The notes under the pieces are model-generated. The model was not told the origin of the DNA. It made no database searches and saw only the letters and a program-made list of their open reading frames with translations. The translations under genes and the position numbers were made by a program. From NCBI RefSeq assembly GCF_019097855.1, contig NZ_JAHRGL010000014.1:39883-103882 (forward strand): a stretch of DNA of 64,000 nt, written 5' to 3'. The stretch comes from Geopseudomonas aromaticivorans. Lineage in GTDB: Bacteria; Pseudomonadota; Gammaproteobacteria; Pseudomonadales; Pseudomonadaceae. Shown here in pieces: positions 52,871 to 62,119 of the stretch (position 1 is its first letter; each line of letters starts with the position of its first letter).

Positions 52871-53806
52871 ATGAAAAAACTCAAAGTCGCCATCGTCGGC
52901 TCGGGCAACATCGGCACCGACCTGATGATCAAGATCCTCCGTCACGGCAAGAACCTGGAAATGGGCGCCATGGTCGGCATCGATCCGGCCTCCGACGGCC
53001 TGGCCCGCGCCGCCCGGATGGGCGTGGCCACCACCCACGAGGGTGTCGAAGGCCTGACCCGCATGGAGGTGTTCAAGGACATCGACTTCGTCTTCGACGC
53101 CACCAGCGCCGGCGCTCACGTGAAGAACGACGCCTTCCTGCGCTCGCTCAAGCCCGGCATCCGCCTGATCGACCTGACCCCGGCGGCCATCGGCCCGTAC
53201 TGCGTGCCGGTGGTGAATCTGGAAGAGCATCTGGGTGCGCTGAACGTCAACATGGTCACCTGCGGCGGCCAGGCCACCATCCCGATGGTGGCCGCGGTGT
53301 CCCGCGTGGCCAAGGTGCACTACGCCGAGATCGTCGCCTCCATCGCCTCCAAGTCCGCAGGTCCCGGCACCCGCGCCAACATCGACGAGTTCACCGAGAC
53401 CACGTCGAAAGCCATCGAGGTGATCGGCGGCGCCGCCAAGGGTAAGGCGATCATCGTCATGAACCCGGCCGAGCCGCCGCTGATCATGCGCGACACCGTG
53501 TTCGTGCTGTCCGAAGCGGTCGACCAGGCGAAAGTGGAAGCTTCCGTCGAGGAAATGGCCCAGGCCGTGCAGGCCTACGTGCCGGGCTACCGTCTCAAGC
53601 AGAAGGTGCAGTTCGACGTGATCCCCGAGGACGCGCCGCTGACCATCCCGGGCCACGGCACCTTCTCCGGTCTGAAGACTTCCGTGTTCCTCGAGGTGGA
53701 GGGCGCCGCCCACTACCTGCCGGCCTACGCCGGCAACCTCGACATCATGACCTCCGCCGCGCTGGCTACCGCCGAGCGCATGGCTCTTTCCATGATCAAC
53801 GGCTGA
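52871..53806 (+). CDS. mhpF: Acetaldehyde dehydrogenase (acylating) MhpF
   Basis: This 311-residue enzyme converts acetaldehyde and CoA to acetyl-CoA with NAD+. The NAD-binding start is [18 protein letters not shown] and the catalytic cysteine lies in [17 protein letters not shown]. It forms a channelling complex with the aldolase MhpE, whose gene starts 11 bases downstream. The start at 52871 is fixed by homology. Confidence 0.96.
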   Translation: MKKLKVAIVGSGNIGTDLMIKILRHGKNLEMGAMVGIDPASDGLARAARMGVATTHEGVEGLTRMEVFKDIDFVFDATSAGAHVKNDAFLRSLKPGIRLIDLTPAAIGPYCVPVVNLEEHLGALNVNMVTCGGQATIPMVAAVSRVAKVHYAEIVASIASKSAGPGTRANIDEFTETTSKAIEVIGGAAKGKAIIVMNPAEPPLIMRDTVFVLSEAVDQAKVEASVEEMAQAVQAYVPGYRLKQKVQFDVIPEDAPLTIPGHGTFSGLKTSVFLEVEGAAHYLPAYAGNLDIMTSAALATAERMALSMING

Positions 53807-53817
53807 GGAGCACTGCC

Positions 53818-54852
53818 ATGACCTTCAATCCCGGCAAGAAGCTGTACATCTCCGACGTCACCCTGCGCGACGGCAGCCACGCGATCCGCCACCAGTACTC
53901 GATCAAGAACGTGCAGGACATCGCCCGCGCGCTGGACCAGGCCAAGGTCGATGCCATCGAGGTGACCCACGGCGACGGCCTGCAGGGTTCCTCGTTCAAC
54001 TACGGCTTCGGCGCGCACACCGACCTGGAGTGGATCGAGGCCGCCGCCGAAGTGATCGAGCATGCCAAGATCACCGTGCTGCTGCTGCCCGGCATCGGCA
54101 CGGTGCACGACCTCAAGGCCGCCTATGATGCCGGTGCTCGCTCGGTGCGCATCGCCACCCACTGCACCGAGGCCGATGTGTCGAAGCAGCACATCGAGTT
54201 TGCCCGCGAGCTGGGCATGGACACCGTGGGCTTCCTGATGATGAGCCACATGATCCCGGCCGAGCAGCTCGCCGCCCAGGGCAAGCTGATGGAAAGCTAC
54301 GGCGCGCAGTGCATCTACATGGCCGACTCCGGCGGCGCGATGAACATGCAGGACATCCGCGACCGCATGCGCGCCTTCAAGTCCGTGCTGAATGCCGAAA
54401 CCCAGACCGGCATGCACGCCCACCACAACCTCAGCCTCGGCGTGGCCAACTCGATTGCCGCGGTGGAGGAGGGCTGCGACCGCATCGACGCCTCGCTGGC
54501 CGGCATGGGCGCCGGCGCCGGCAATGCGCCGCTGGAGGTGTTCATCGCCGCCGCCGAGCGCATGGGCTGGAACCACGGCACCGACCTCTATCGGCTGATG
54601 GACGCCGCCGACGACCTGGTGCGCCCGCTGCAGGACCGTCCGGTGCGCGTCGACCGCGAAACCCTCGGCCTCGGCTACGCCGGCGTCTACTCGAGCTTCC
54701 TGCGCCACGCCGAAGTGGCCGCCGCCAAGTACGGCCTGAAGACCCTCGACATCCTCGTCGAGCTGGGTCGCCGGCGCATGGTTGGCGGCCAGGAAGACAT
54801 GATCGTCGACGTGGCGCTGGATCTGCTGGCGGCGGGCAAGGGGATGCGCTGA
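53818..54852 (+). CDS. mhpE: 4-hydroxy-2-oxovalerate aldolase MhpE
   Basis: This 344-residue DRE-TIM metallolyase splits 4-hydroxy-2-oxovalerate into pyruvate and acetaldehyde. The signature is [18 protein letters not shown] (residues 11-28); metal-binding histidines are in [21 protein letters not shown] is also typical. It ends the mhpBCDFE set and forms the aldolase-dehydrogenase complex with MhpF. Confidence 0.96.
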   Translation: MTFNPGKKLYISDVTLRDGSHAIRHQYSIKNVQDIARALDQAKVDAIEVTHGDGLQGSSFNYGFGAHTDLEWIEAAAEVIEHAKITVLLLPGIGTVHDLKAAYDAGARSVRIATHCTEADVSKQHIEFARELGMDTVGFLMMSHMIPAEQLAAQGKLMESYGAQCIYMADSGGAMNMQDIRDRMRAFKSVLNAETQTGMHAHHNLSLGVANSIAAVEEGCDRIDASLAGMGAGAGNAPLEVFIAAAERMGWNHGTDLYRLMDAADDLVRPLQDRPVRVDRETLGLGYAGVYSSFLRHAEVAAAKYGLKTLDILVELGRRRMVGGQEDMIVDVALDLLAAGKGMR

Positions 54853-54961
54853 ACCCCATTGGCTGCGCAATGGCGGGCCTCTGACGGCGGCCCGCCGCAC
54901 TAGCGTTGTCCCGGGAAACCGCGGAGGCCCGGGACATCAGGGAACATGAGGAAGAGTCGTG

Positions 54962-55351
54962 ATGCCGACCAACAGAGTGATGCAAAGCTACGGGCGCTGC
55001 TGCGCCAGTCCAGGCTTTTTCGACTCGTTCTACCAGCGCTTTCTCGCCAGCTCGCCGATCATTCGCGACAAGTTCACCGCTACCGACATGCTGGCGCAGA
55101 AGCAGCTGCTGCGTGCGGGCATCCTCAACCTGGTGCTCTATGCGCGGGGGATGCCCGACTCCAAGTTGCGGGATCTGGGGCATAGCCACTCGCGAGAGGG
55201 CTTCGACATTCGGCCCGAGCTCTACGAGTTGTGGCTGGAGGCGCTGCTGCAGACCGTCGCGGAACATGATCGGGAGGCTGGCGCCGATGATCTGCGCGCC
55301 TGGCGCGAGGTGCTGGGCAAGGGGATTGCGCTGATCAAATCGTATTACTGA
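54962..55351 (+). CDS. Single-domain globin-like protein
   Basis: This 129-residue all-helical protein looks like a bacterial globin: FFDSFYQRFLASSPIIRDKFTATDMLAQKQLL carries the CD-corner phenylalanine (F38) and a distal glutamine (Q46), and LGHSHSREGFDI carries the probable proximal histidine (H74 or H76). It may bind O2 or NO for the oxygenases of the cluster. The ATG at 54962 is used over a GTG at 54959. It is 109 bases after mhpE and ends at a strong terminator. Confidence 0.75.
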   Translation: MPTNRVMQSYGRCCASPGFFDSFYQRFLASSPIIRDKFTATDMLAQKQLLRAGILNLVLYARGMPDSKLRDLGHSHSREGFDIRPELYELWLEALLQTVAEHDREAGADDLRAWREVLGKGIALIKSYY

Positions 55352-55389
55352 GGCAGGCAGGTGCTCCCGCTGCCATGGGGGGAGATTTG

Positions 55390-55425
55390 GGCCGAAGCCC
55401 CGCTGCGGGGCTTCGGCCTTTTTTT
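55390..55425 (+). terminator. Strong rho-independent terminator
   Basis: GGCCGAAGCCCC-GCTGC-GGGGCTTCGGCC is a perfect 12-bp stem followed by TTTTTTT. It ends the mhpB-to-globin transcript and separates it from the YCF48/RND module. Confidence 0.95.
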
Positions 55426-55460
55426 GTCTGCGCGCCCGGTTATCCGGGCAGTGCACGAAT

Positions 55461-55474
55461 GCACATTAATGTGC
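55461..55474. promoter_or_regulatory. Perfect 14-bp palindrome in the promoter region of the YCF48 gene
   Basis: GCACATTAATGTGC lies about 90-105 bases before the YCF48 start, between the terminator and the gene. It looks like a homodimer operator; a nearby GTGCAC at 55451 adds a partial repeat. The regulator is unknown. Confidence 0.5.
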
Positions 55475-55564
55475 GCCCAAGGGACAAGCCGCGCGGTGGC
55501 TGGATAGTGGGGGTACCGGGGCGGACATAGAGTGGGGTCGACGTCAATCTAGCGGACTTGACCC

Positions 55565-56611
55565 ATGTCAACACTCATCAATATCGATCAAGCCTCATCC
55601 CAGGCGGTGTCCCGTCCGGGAGTCGCCCAGCGGGGCGTCAAGCTGCTTATGGCGGTGCTGCCCTGGGCGATCATCGGTGGCCTGCTGTGGGCGGGCCTGT
55701 TCATCAAGCCGCAGCCGGTGGGCGCCACCGTGACGCCGCCGCTGCTCGAGCGCCGCGACCACTTCTACGGCCTGGCCCTGTCGCCGGCCGGCGACGTCTG
55801 GGTCAGCGGCTCCAGCGGCAAGATCCTCGCCATCGCCCAAGACGGCAAGGTCAGCCGTCTGGCCACCCCGACCCAGCGCACCCTGCAGGACATCGCCGTG
55901 TGGGATGCCCAGCATGCGGTGGCGGTCGGCAACGACGGGGTGATCCTGCACAGCGCCGATGCCGGCCAGAGCTGGCAGGCGGCCCAGGACGTGCCGCGCT
56001 CGGAAGTCGCCAACAAGCTCAACCGGGTGCGCGTCGCCCCGGGCGGCCTGGCCATCGCCACCGGCGAAATGGGCGCGCTGCTGATCAGCCGCGACTTCGG
56101 GCAGCGCTGGCAGCGCCTGCGCGAGGAGGAGGACGTGGCCTGGAACGACGTGGCCATCCTCGACGGCGGCCGCCTGCTGGTGGTCGGCGAGTTCGGCCGC
56201 ATCCTGCTCAGCGACGAGCAGGGGCAGAACTGGGAGGAGATCGCCAGCCCGGTGCCGGCCTCGCTGATGTCGGTGCAGTTCCGCGATGCGCTGAACGGCG
56301 TGGCGGTCGGCCTGGAAGGCGCCCTGCTGGTGACCCGCGACGGTGGCCGGCAGTGGGACAGCGTCGACCTGGGCATCAAGGACCACCTGTTCGACGTGCT
56401 CTGGGACGCCGGCAACGGCCGCTGGTTCGCCAGCGGCGCGCTGGGCCGCTGGGTCAGCGGCAGCGCCGACGGCGCCTGGCAGAGCGGCGCCCTCGATGAG
56501 CGCAACCTGGCCTGGCACACCCGCGCGCTGCAGGTCGGCTCGAGCATCTGGCTGGCCGGCGCCGACGTCGGCCGCTGGGACGGCCGCCAGTGGTCGCCCG
56601 TGAATCCCTGA
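55565..56611 (+). CDS. YCF48-like beta-propeller protein
   Basis: This 348-residue protein has one N-terminal membrane anchor (~25-47, LLMAVLPWAIIGGLLWAGLFI) followed by repeats of the BNR/YCF48 type (VGNDGVILHSADAGQSW, TGEMGALLISRDFGQRW, VGEFGRILLSDEQGQNW, VGLEGALLVTRDGGRQW). In proteobacteria such proteins are encoded beside RND, DUF1302 and DUF1329 genes in clusters for hydrophobic compounds; it probably serves as a periplasmic scaffold. Function is inferred from context only. Confidence 0.85.
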   Translation: MSTLINIDQASSQAVSRPGVAQRGVKLLMAVLPWAIIGGLLWAGLFIKPQPVGATVTPPLLERRDHFYGLALSPAGDVWVSGSSGKILAIAQDGKVSRLATPTQRTLQDIAVWDAQHAVAVGNDGVILHSADAGQSWQAAQDVPRSEVANKLNRVRVAPGGLAIATGEMGALLISRDFGQRWQRLREEEDVAWNDVAILDGGRLLVVGEFGRILLSDEQGQNWEEIASPVPASLMSVQFRDALNGVAVGLEGALLVTRDGGRQWDSVDLGIKDHLFDVLWDAGNGRWFASGALGRWVSGSADGAWQSGALDERNLAWHTRALQVGSSIWLAGADVGRWDGRQWSPVNP

Positions 56612-56646
56612 ATCGCCCCTGGCCCCTACTTCTGCGAGATACGACC

Positions 56647-59022
56647 ATGATCGAACGCATAGCCGAATTCTGCATCCGTCGGCGCGCCTGGGTGACCGGC
56701 GTGCTGCTCACCCTGACCCTGATCCTCAGCTGGTTCGCCCTGCACATCGAGGTGCGCACCGTGTTCGCGGACATGCTGCCCTCGCGCCACGAGTACGTGC
56801 AGACCCACGAGAAGTTCAAGGACACCTTCGGCGGCTCGAACATGGTCACCATCATGTTCGAGGTCGAGCAGGGCGACATCTTCCAGACCGCCGTGCTCGA
56901 CAAGGTGCGCAGCGTCACCCTCGGCCTGCGCGAGGTCTCGGCGGTCAACCAGTACCAGATCACCTCGCTGGCCTCCAAGAAGCTCAAGGAAGTGCGCGCC
57001 TCCACCGCGGGCATCGAGAGCCGCCCGCTGATGTGGCCCGACCTGCCGGCCGATGCCGAGGCGATGGCCGAGCTGAAGCGCTCGGTGCTGCGCAACCCGA
57101 TGGTCTACGGCCCCTACGTGTCCAAGGACCTGCAGGCCACCCTGGTCACCGTCGACTTCATCGACCGCCAGGTCGACTACAGCAAGGTCTTCCACGAGGT
57201 CCGCGCGCTGATCGCCAAGGTCGACGACGGCAGCGTGAAGATCCGCGTGGTCGGCGACCCGATCCTCTACGGCTGGGTCAACCACTACCTGCCGGAAACC
57301 ATCCAGCTGGTGCTGGCCGCCCTGGCCGTGACCCTGGTCATGCTGTTCCTCCTGCTGCGCACCTGGCGCGGGCTGTTCCTGCCGCTGCTGGCCGGCGTGG
57401 TCAGCGCGATCTGGGCGCTGGGCATCTGCCGCCTGCTGGGCATCCACTTCGAGCCGCTGGTCATCGTGGTGGCCATGCTGATCACCTCGCGGGCGGTGTC
57501 GCACTCGGTGCAGATCGTCAACCGCTTCGACGACGAGATCGAGCTGCTGCCGCCGGGCAGCGACACCTCGCGGATCGCCGCGCGGATCGCCCTGGCCGAC
57601 CTGTTCCGTCCCGGCATGCTGGGGGTGATCGCCGACGCCGCGTGCATGGCGGTGGTGGCGCTGAGCCCGATCCCGATGCTGCAGAAGCTCACCGTGCTGT
57701 CGGTGGTCTGGGTGTCGACGCTGACCGTCAGCGCGGTGATCCTCACCCCGGTGCTGCTGTCGTTCATCCGCAAGCCGCACGGCATGGCCCACCCGCTCAA
57801 CTGCCTGCCGGGGTTGCGCAAGGTGCTCGACCTGGCCGTGCTGGTCTGCCTGTCGCGGGCCCGCTACGCGGTGCTCGGCGTCAGCCTGGTGGTGGTGGTC
57901 GGCGCCGGCCTGTACGCGCTGAACCTGAAGATCGGCGATGCCAATCCCGGTTCGCCGATCCTCTGGCCGCAGGCGCAGTACAACCAGGACTCGGCGGCGA
58001 TCAACGCGCGCTTCGAAGGCGTCGACCGCATGTTCGTGGTGCTCGGCGACGACAGCCGTCCCGACCTGATCAAGGGCAACGAAGCCCTGCAGGCGATGAA
58101 CAGCTTCCAGCGCTTCATCGAGGCGCAGCCGGAGGTCGGCGGCTCGGTGTCGATCGCCGACGTGCTGCCGCAGGTCAACGCCAGTCTGCGCGAGGGCAAC
58201 CCACGCTACCTGGAGCTGGGCGACACGGGCAACCTCAACGGCAGCCTGATGGCCATGCTCGATTCGGTGTCCGAGCCGGGCGACATCTCGCGCTTCGCCG
58301 ACGAGCACTACGCCAACGGCTCGGTGACCCTGATGTTCCGCGACCGCCAGGGCGAGACCATCCGCACCGCGGTGGCGCGCATCAAGGAGTTCATCGCCAG
58401 CCATCCGCTGAGCGAGGGCCAGTGGCACCTGGCCGGCGGCCTGATCGGCGTGATGGCGGCGGTCAACGAGATCATCCTGTCCAGCCAGATCGAGGCCATC
58501 GCCCTGGCGCTGCTGGTGCTCGCCGTGCTGTGCACCCTGGTCTACCGCTCCAGCGTCGCCGGCATGCTGTTCATGGTCCCGGTGATCATCTCCAACATGC
58601 TGACCTTCGCCTTCATGACCTGGAAGGGCATCGGCATGAACATCAACACCGTGCCGGTGGCCGCGCTCGGCATCGGCCTGGGGGTCGACTACGCCTTCTA
58701 CATCGCCGACCGCATCAAGGAAGAGATCGCCGCCGGCAGCAGCCCCGAACACGCCATCCGCCAGGCCCTGCACAGCTCGGGCATGGGGGTCATCGTCACC
58801 GCCAGCGTGCTGATCCTCGCCACCCTGCTGTGGTGGGTGTCCTCGCTGCGCTTCCAGGCCGAGATGGGCCTGCTGATGGCCATCTGGCTGAGCGTGTCGG
58901 CGTTCTCTGCGCTGTTCGTCATGCCCGCGCTGATCTACGTCACCCGCCCGCGCTTCATCTTCGGTGAGCGCGCGGCGGAGCCGGCGGCCAGTGCCCAACC
59001 CGCCCCGTTCCAGCCGGCCTGA
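56647..59022 (+). CDS. MMPL/RND-superfamily transporter
   Basis: This 791-residue inner-membrane protein has two RND halves, each with one TM helix, a large periplasmic loop and five further TM helices (e.g. TIQLVLAALAVTLVMLFLLL; AIALALLVLAVLCTLVY). The halves include LGICRLLGIHFEPLVIVVAMLITSRAVSHSVQI and VAALGIGLGVDYAFYIADRIKEEI, typical of lipid- and hydrophobe-transporting MMPL proteins. It belongs to the YCF48-RND-DUF1302-DUF1329 module. Direction and substrate are unknown. The start at 56647 is chosen for homology; the frame extends to 56590. Confidence 0.9.
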   Translation: MIERIAEFCIRRRAWVTGVLLTLTLILSWFALHIEVRTVFADMLPSRHEYVQTHEKFKDTFGGSNMVTIMFEVEQGDIFQTAVLDKVRSVTLGLREVSAVNQYQITSLASKKLKEVRASTAGIESRPLMWPDLPADAEAMAELKRSVLRNPMVYGPYVSKDLQATLVTVDFIDRQVDYSKVFHEVRALIAKVDDGSVKIRVVGDPILYGWVNHYLPETIQLVLAALAVTLVMLFLLLRTWRGLFLPLLAGVVSAIWALGICRLLGIHFEPLVIVVAMLITSRAVSHSVQIVNRFDDEIELLPPGSDTSRIAARIALADLFRPGMLGVIADAACMAVVALSPIPMLQKLTVLSVVWVSTLTVSAVILTPVLLSFIRKPHGMAHPLNCLPGLRKVLDLAVLVCLSRARYAVLGVSLVVVVGAGLYALNLKIGDANPGSPILWPQAQYNQDSAAINARFEGVDRMFVVLGDDSRPDLIKGNEALQAMNSFQRFIEAQPEVGGSVSIADVLPQVNASLREGNPRYLELGDTGNLNGSLMAMLDSVSEPGDISRFADEHYANGSVTLMFRDRQGETIRTAVARIKEFIASHPLSEGQWHLAGGLIGVMAAVNEIILSSQIEAIALALLVLAVLCTLVYRSSVAGMLFMVPVIISNMLTFAFMTWKGIGMNINTVPVAALGIGLGVDYAFYIADRIKEEIAAGSSPEHAIRQALHSSGMGVIVTASVLILATLLWWVSSLRFQAEMGLLMAIWLSVSAFSALFVMPALIYVTRPRFIFGERAAEPAASAQPAPFQPA

Positions 59023-59030
59023 GACGGGAT

Positions 59031-59047
59031 AACAACAACAAGAAACC
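59031..59047 (+). promoter_or_regulatory. A-rich Hfq/Crc-type motif before the DUF1302 gene
   Basis: AACAACAACAAGAAACC in the leader of the DUF1302 gene is an AANAANAA repeat, the mRNA motif bound by Hfq with Crc in Pseudomonas catabolite repression. It is 38 bases before the start codon. Confidence 0.5.
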
Positions 59048-59084
59048 ATCGGTTCCTCGCTGCCAACCACTCTGGGGATAACAC

Positions 59085-60692
59085 ATGAACAAGCACGGCA
59101 TCGTGGGTGCGCTCTCGCGCGCCCCTCTGGACAAGCTAGCGCTGGCGATCGCCCTGGCATCGGTCGCTTCGACCGCCCTTGCCGAAGACCGCTTCAAGTA
59201 CGACGGCTACCTGCGCGAGGAGCTGTCCTGGAACATGAAGAACTGGGAGGACACCCCCGGCTACGACGACAAGGGCAAGCTGTCGATGGCGCGCAGCACC
59301 GCGCGCCTCAACCTGGAGTGGCAGGCCACCGACGCGCTGACGGTGGTGGCCAAGCTGCGCGCCACCCGCGAGGTGAAGACCAACTTCCTCGAGCAGCTCG
59401 AGGAGATGGGCGCCTACAACTACCGCGAGGCTGACGGCCAGGGCGACATCATGGATCTCTACAACGACGAGGAGATCCGCGAGCTGTACGTCGACTTCCC
59501 GGTCGGCGAGCGCCTGCAGTTCCGCCTCGGCAAGCAGCAGGTCGTCTGGGGCGAGACCGACTTCTTCGCCGCCAACGACCTGGTGCACGGCTTCGACTAC
59601 ACCTGGCGCAGCTTCCTCGAGCCGGCCAACGAGGAGCTGCGCAAGGCCAACATCATCGCCAAGATGAACATCGACGTGCCGGAGCTGGACGGCGGCCTGG
59701 AGGTGTTCGTGCGTCCGGGCTGGGACGACAAGAACGACATCGGCACCGAGCTGGACATCTACGGCGGACGCTGGTCGAGCCAGCCGTACGCCGGCGTCGA
59801 CTTCCGCAACATCGACCCGTACAACTTCGAGAACGACGAGGGCGACTACCGCGACGTCACCGGCGGCATCCGCTGGAGCGGCCTGTATGGCGACACCAAC
59901 TACTCGGTCTCCTACCTGAAGACCTACTACCCGTCGCCGATCCTCAACGCCTCCAACAACCTCGCCCTGTTCGGCCTGCCGGGCGTGCCGTCCGGCGCGG
60001 AAACCAAGGGCACCACGCAGACCCGCGGTCCGGCCGGCGAGATCATCTACCCGATGGTCGACATCTTCGGTTTCACCGCCAGCCGCTACTCCGGGTGGGC
60101 GGACGCGGTGTTCAGCACCGAGATGGCCTACATCAAGGACGCGCCCTACCAGATCCTGCAGTCGCCGCCGACCCTGATCAGCCAGGCGGTGGCTCCGGGC
60201 TTCGACGGTTACGCCACCAAGGACGTGGTCGCCCTGATGCTGCGCATGGACAAGAACATCGCCGCCACCCAGGACTGGCTGGGTACCGAGAAGCCGATGT
60301 TCTTCTCGGTGCAGCTGTTCGACAAGTGGGTGCAGAACTACGACAGGGACGACGCGCTGCTCTACAGCGTCGGCTGGGGCGGCCAGGTCCAGGAGCACTC
60401 GGTGCTCGCCACCACCATTTTCGACCTCAGCTACAACAGCGGGCGCATCCGTCCGAACCTGGTGCTCGGCGCCGACCTCAGCAACGGCGGCGGCTTCGCC
60501 GTGCCCTCGGTCACCTTCGAGCTGTCCAGCAAGGTGCGCTGGAAGGTCGAGTACGACGCCTTCTGGGGCAGCGACGCGCGCGACGGCGACAAGTGCGGCT
60601 TCCCGAATGCGGCCTCCTGCGACAACGCCACGCTGTTCGACTACTTCAACAACCGCGATCAGCTCTACACCAGTGTGACCTACCTGTTCTGA
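59085..60692 (+). CDS. DUF1302 outer-membrane beta-barrel-like protein
   Basis: This 535-residue protein has a signal region ending TALAEDRF and alternating beta-strand sequence with a terminal aromatic (YTSVTYLF), as in outer-membrane barrels. DUF1302 members (FKYDGYLREELSWNMKNWED, LGKQQVVWGETDFFAANDLVHG) are encoded with DUF1329 lipid-binding-like proteins in clusters for hydrophobic substrates. It may form the outer-membrane end of the module. The start at 59085 follows GGGGATAACAC. Confidence 0.88.
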   Translation: MNKHGIVGALSRAPLDKLALAIALASVASTALAEDRFKYDGYLREELSWNMKNWEDTPGYDDKGKLSMARSTARLNLEWQATDALTVVAKLRATREVKTNFLEQLEEMGAYNYREADGQGDIMDLYNDEEIRELYVDFPVGERLQFRLGKQQVVWGETDFFAANDLVHGFDYTWRSFLEPANEELRKANIIAKMNIDVPELDGGLEVFVRPGWDDKNDIGTELDIYGGRWSSQPYAGVDFRNIDPYNFENDEGDYRDVTGGIRWSGLYGDTNYSVSYLKTYYPSPILNASNNLALFGLPGVPSGAETKGTTQTRGPAGEIIYPMVDIFGFTASRYSGWADAVFSTEMAYIKDAPYQILQSPPTLISQAVAPGFDGYATKDVVALMLRMDKNIAATQDWLGTEKPMFFSVQLFDKWVQNYDRDDALLYSVGWGGQVQEHSVLATTIFDLSYNSGRIRPNLVLGADLSNGGGFAVPSVTFELSSKVRWKVEYDAFWGSDARDGDKCGFPNAASCDNATLFDYFNNRDQLYTSVTYLF

Positions 60693-60712
60693 TCCCCATC
60701 GGAGAGACCCCC

Positions 60713-61981
60713 ATGAACGCACTCCGCTTTCCCCTGCGCCACACCCTGACGGTCGGTCTCCTCGCGGCGGCCGGCAGCCTGTCGGCCCTCGCCGTCGCCG
60801 CCGAACTGCCGGCGGGCACGGTGATTTCCGCCGCCAACCTCGACCAGATCAAGAACGACACCTTCGAGGGCCACAGCATCGCCAGCCTGCTCACCGAGAA
60901 GATGGAATGGCGCATCCGCAACAGCGGCTGGAAGCTGCCGCTGGCCAAGTCCAAGGAAGTGCCGCTCGACCCGCGCTGGGTCAAGGCCTCGCAGGCCAAC
61001 GTGGGCAAGGCCAGCATCAACAAGGAAGCCTGCCGGGTGGACAACTGGGGCGCCGGCGCGCCCTTCCCGAACATCGACATGAAGGACCCGCAGGCGGCCG
61101 AGAAGCTGGTATGGAACTGGCACCTCGGTCAGCTGGTCGGCGACGTCTCCCAGGTGCCGCAGTACACCCAGCTGCTGATCGACGGCAAGAAGGGCTTGCA
61201 CGCCGAGCCGGTGGCCGAATTCACCCGTTACAGCATGAAGGGTCGCCTGACCGGCGAGCAGACCGTCGAGGGTGACGGCAGCGAGCGCGGCCGCCAGTTG
61301 CTGTACTTCAAGTCGCCTTCCGACATGAAGGGCCTCGGCACCTACACCCAGATGTACGACTCGGACAAGGTCAACAGCGTGTGGGCCTACATTCCCGCCG
61401 TGCGCCGCGTGCGCCAGCTGTCCGGCGGCGCCTGGATGGACCCGGTCGGCTCCTCCGACCAGCTGCAGGATGACCTGGAGATCTTCAACGCCCGGCCGTG
61501 CTGGTACCCCGAGTACAAGCTGCTCGGCAAGCGCTGGGTGCTCGCCGTGGCCAACAGCAAGACCGGCCTGTGGAATCCGGAGGGCAAGAGCTTCGCCGAG
61601 AAGTACCCGGTGGTGGAGAACGCGGCGCCCTTCTGGAACATGAACAACAACGACTTCGAGCCGCGTGAGGTCTACGTGGTCGAGGCGATCACCCCGGCGG
61701 CGCACCCGTACAGCAAGAAGGTGCTGTACATCGACGCGAAGTACCCGCGCTTCTACTACGCCGAGGCCTACGACCGCAAAGGCGAGTTCTGGAAGTTCAT
61801 GGAGTTCCACTCCTACTCCAACACCGCCGACGGCGACATCCGCACCACCGCCGGCGCAGTCATCGACTTCCAGCGCAACCACGCCACCCTGTCGATGATC
61901 GACACCAAGTCGTGGAAGACCAACTTCGACGCCAAGGCCAGCGACTTCTCCCTGCAGACCCTGCAGCGCGCCGGCCGCTGA
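60713..61981 (+). CDS. DUF1329 periplasmic lipoprotein-carrier-like protein
   Basis: This 422-residue protein has a signal peptide (MNALRFPLRHTLTVGLLAAAGSLSALAVA, then AELPAGTVIS) and the DUF1329 core (FKSPSDMKGLGTYTQMYDSD, WAYIPAVRRVRQLSGGAWMDPVGSSDQLQDDL), related to the LolA/LolB-like fold. It is 20 bases after the DUF1302 gene, so the two are co-translated and probably work together in moving a hydrophobic molecule through the envelope. Confidence 0.88.
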   Translation: MNALRFPLRHTLTVGLLAAAGSLSALAVAAELPAGTVISAANLDQIKNDTFEGHSIASLLTEKMEWRIRNSGWKLPLAKSKEVPLDPRWVKASQANVGKASINKEACRVDNWGAGAPFPNIDMKDPQAAEKLVWNWHLGQLVGDVSQVPQYTQLLIDGKKGLHAEPVAEFTRYSMKGRLTGEQTVEGDGSERGRQLLYFKSPSDMKGLGTYTQMYDSDKVNSVWAYIPAVRRVRQLSGGAWMDPVGSSDQLQDDLEIFNARPCWYPEYKLLGKRWVLAVANSKTGLWNPEGKSFAEKYPVVENAAPFWNMNNNDFEPREVYVVEAITPAAHPYSKKVLYIDAKYPRFYYAEAYDRKGEFWKFMEFHSYSNTADGDIRTTAGAVIDFQRNHATLSMIDTKSWKTNFDAKASDFSLQTLQRAGR

Positions 61982-61995
61982 TCCGCAGCGCCACG

Positions 61996-62024
61996 ACCGG
62001 GGCCGCCGCTGGTGCGGCCCCGGT
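61996..62024 (+). terminator. Hairpin after the DUF1329 gene
   Basis: ACCGGGGCCGC...GCGGCCCCGGT is a perfect 11-bp stem followed by CCTTCT. It is a probable terminator, or partial attenuator before the dehydrogenase gene. Confidence 0.6.
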
Positions 62025-62110
62025 CCTTCTCCAGGCGTGAGCCCGCCGGCTCGCGCCGCCCATTTCCGTCACCCAGAAGCCGGCTGTCGACAGGCTGCCG
62101 GTCAGCGGAG

Positions 62111-62119
62111 AACAACAAG
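62111..62119 (+). promoter_or_regulatory. A-rich Hfq/Crc-type motif at the dehydrogenase start
   Basis: AACAACAAG directly abuts the ATG at 62120, between the GGAG ribosome site and the start codon. An Hfq/Crc complex here would block initiation when preferred carbon sources are present. Confidence 0.45.
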
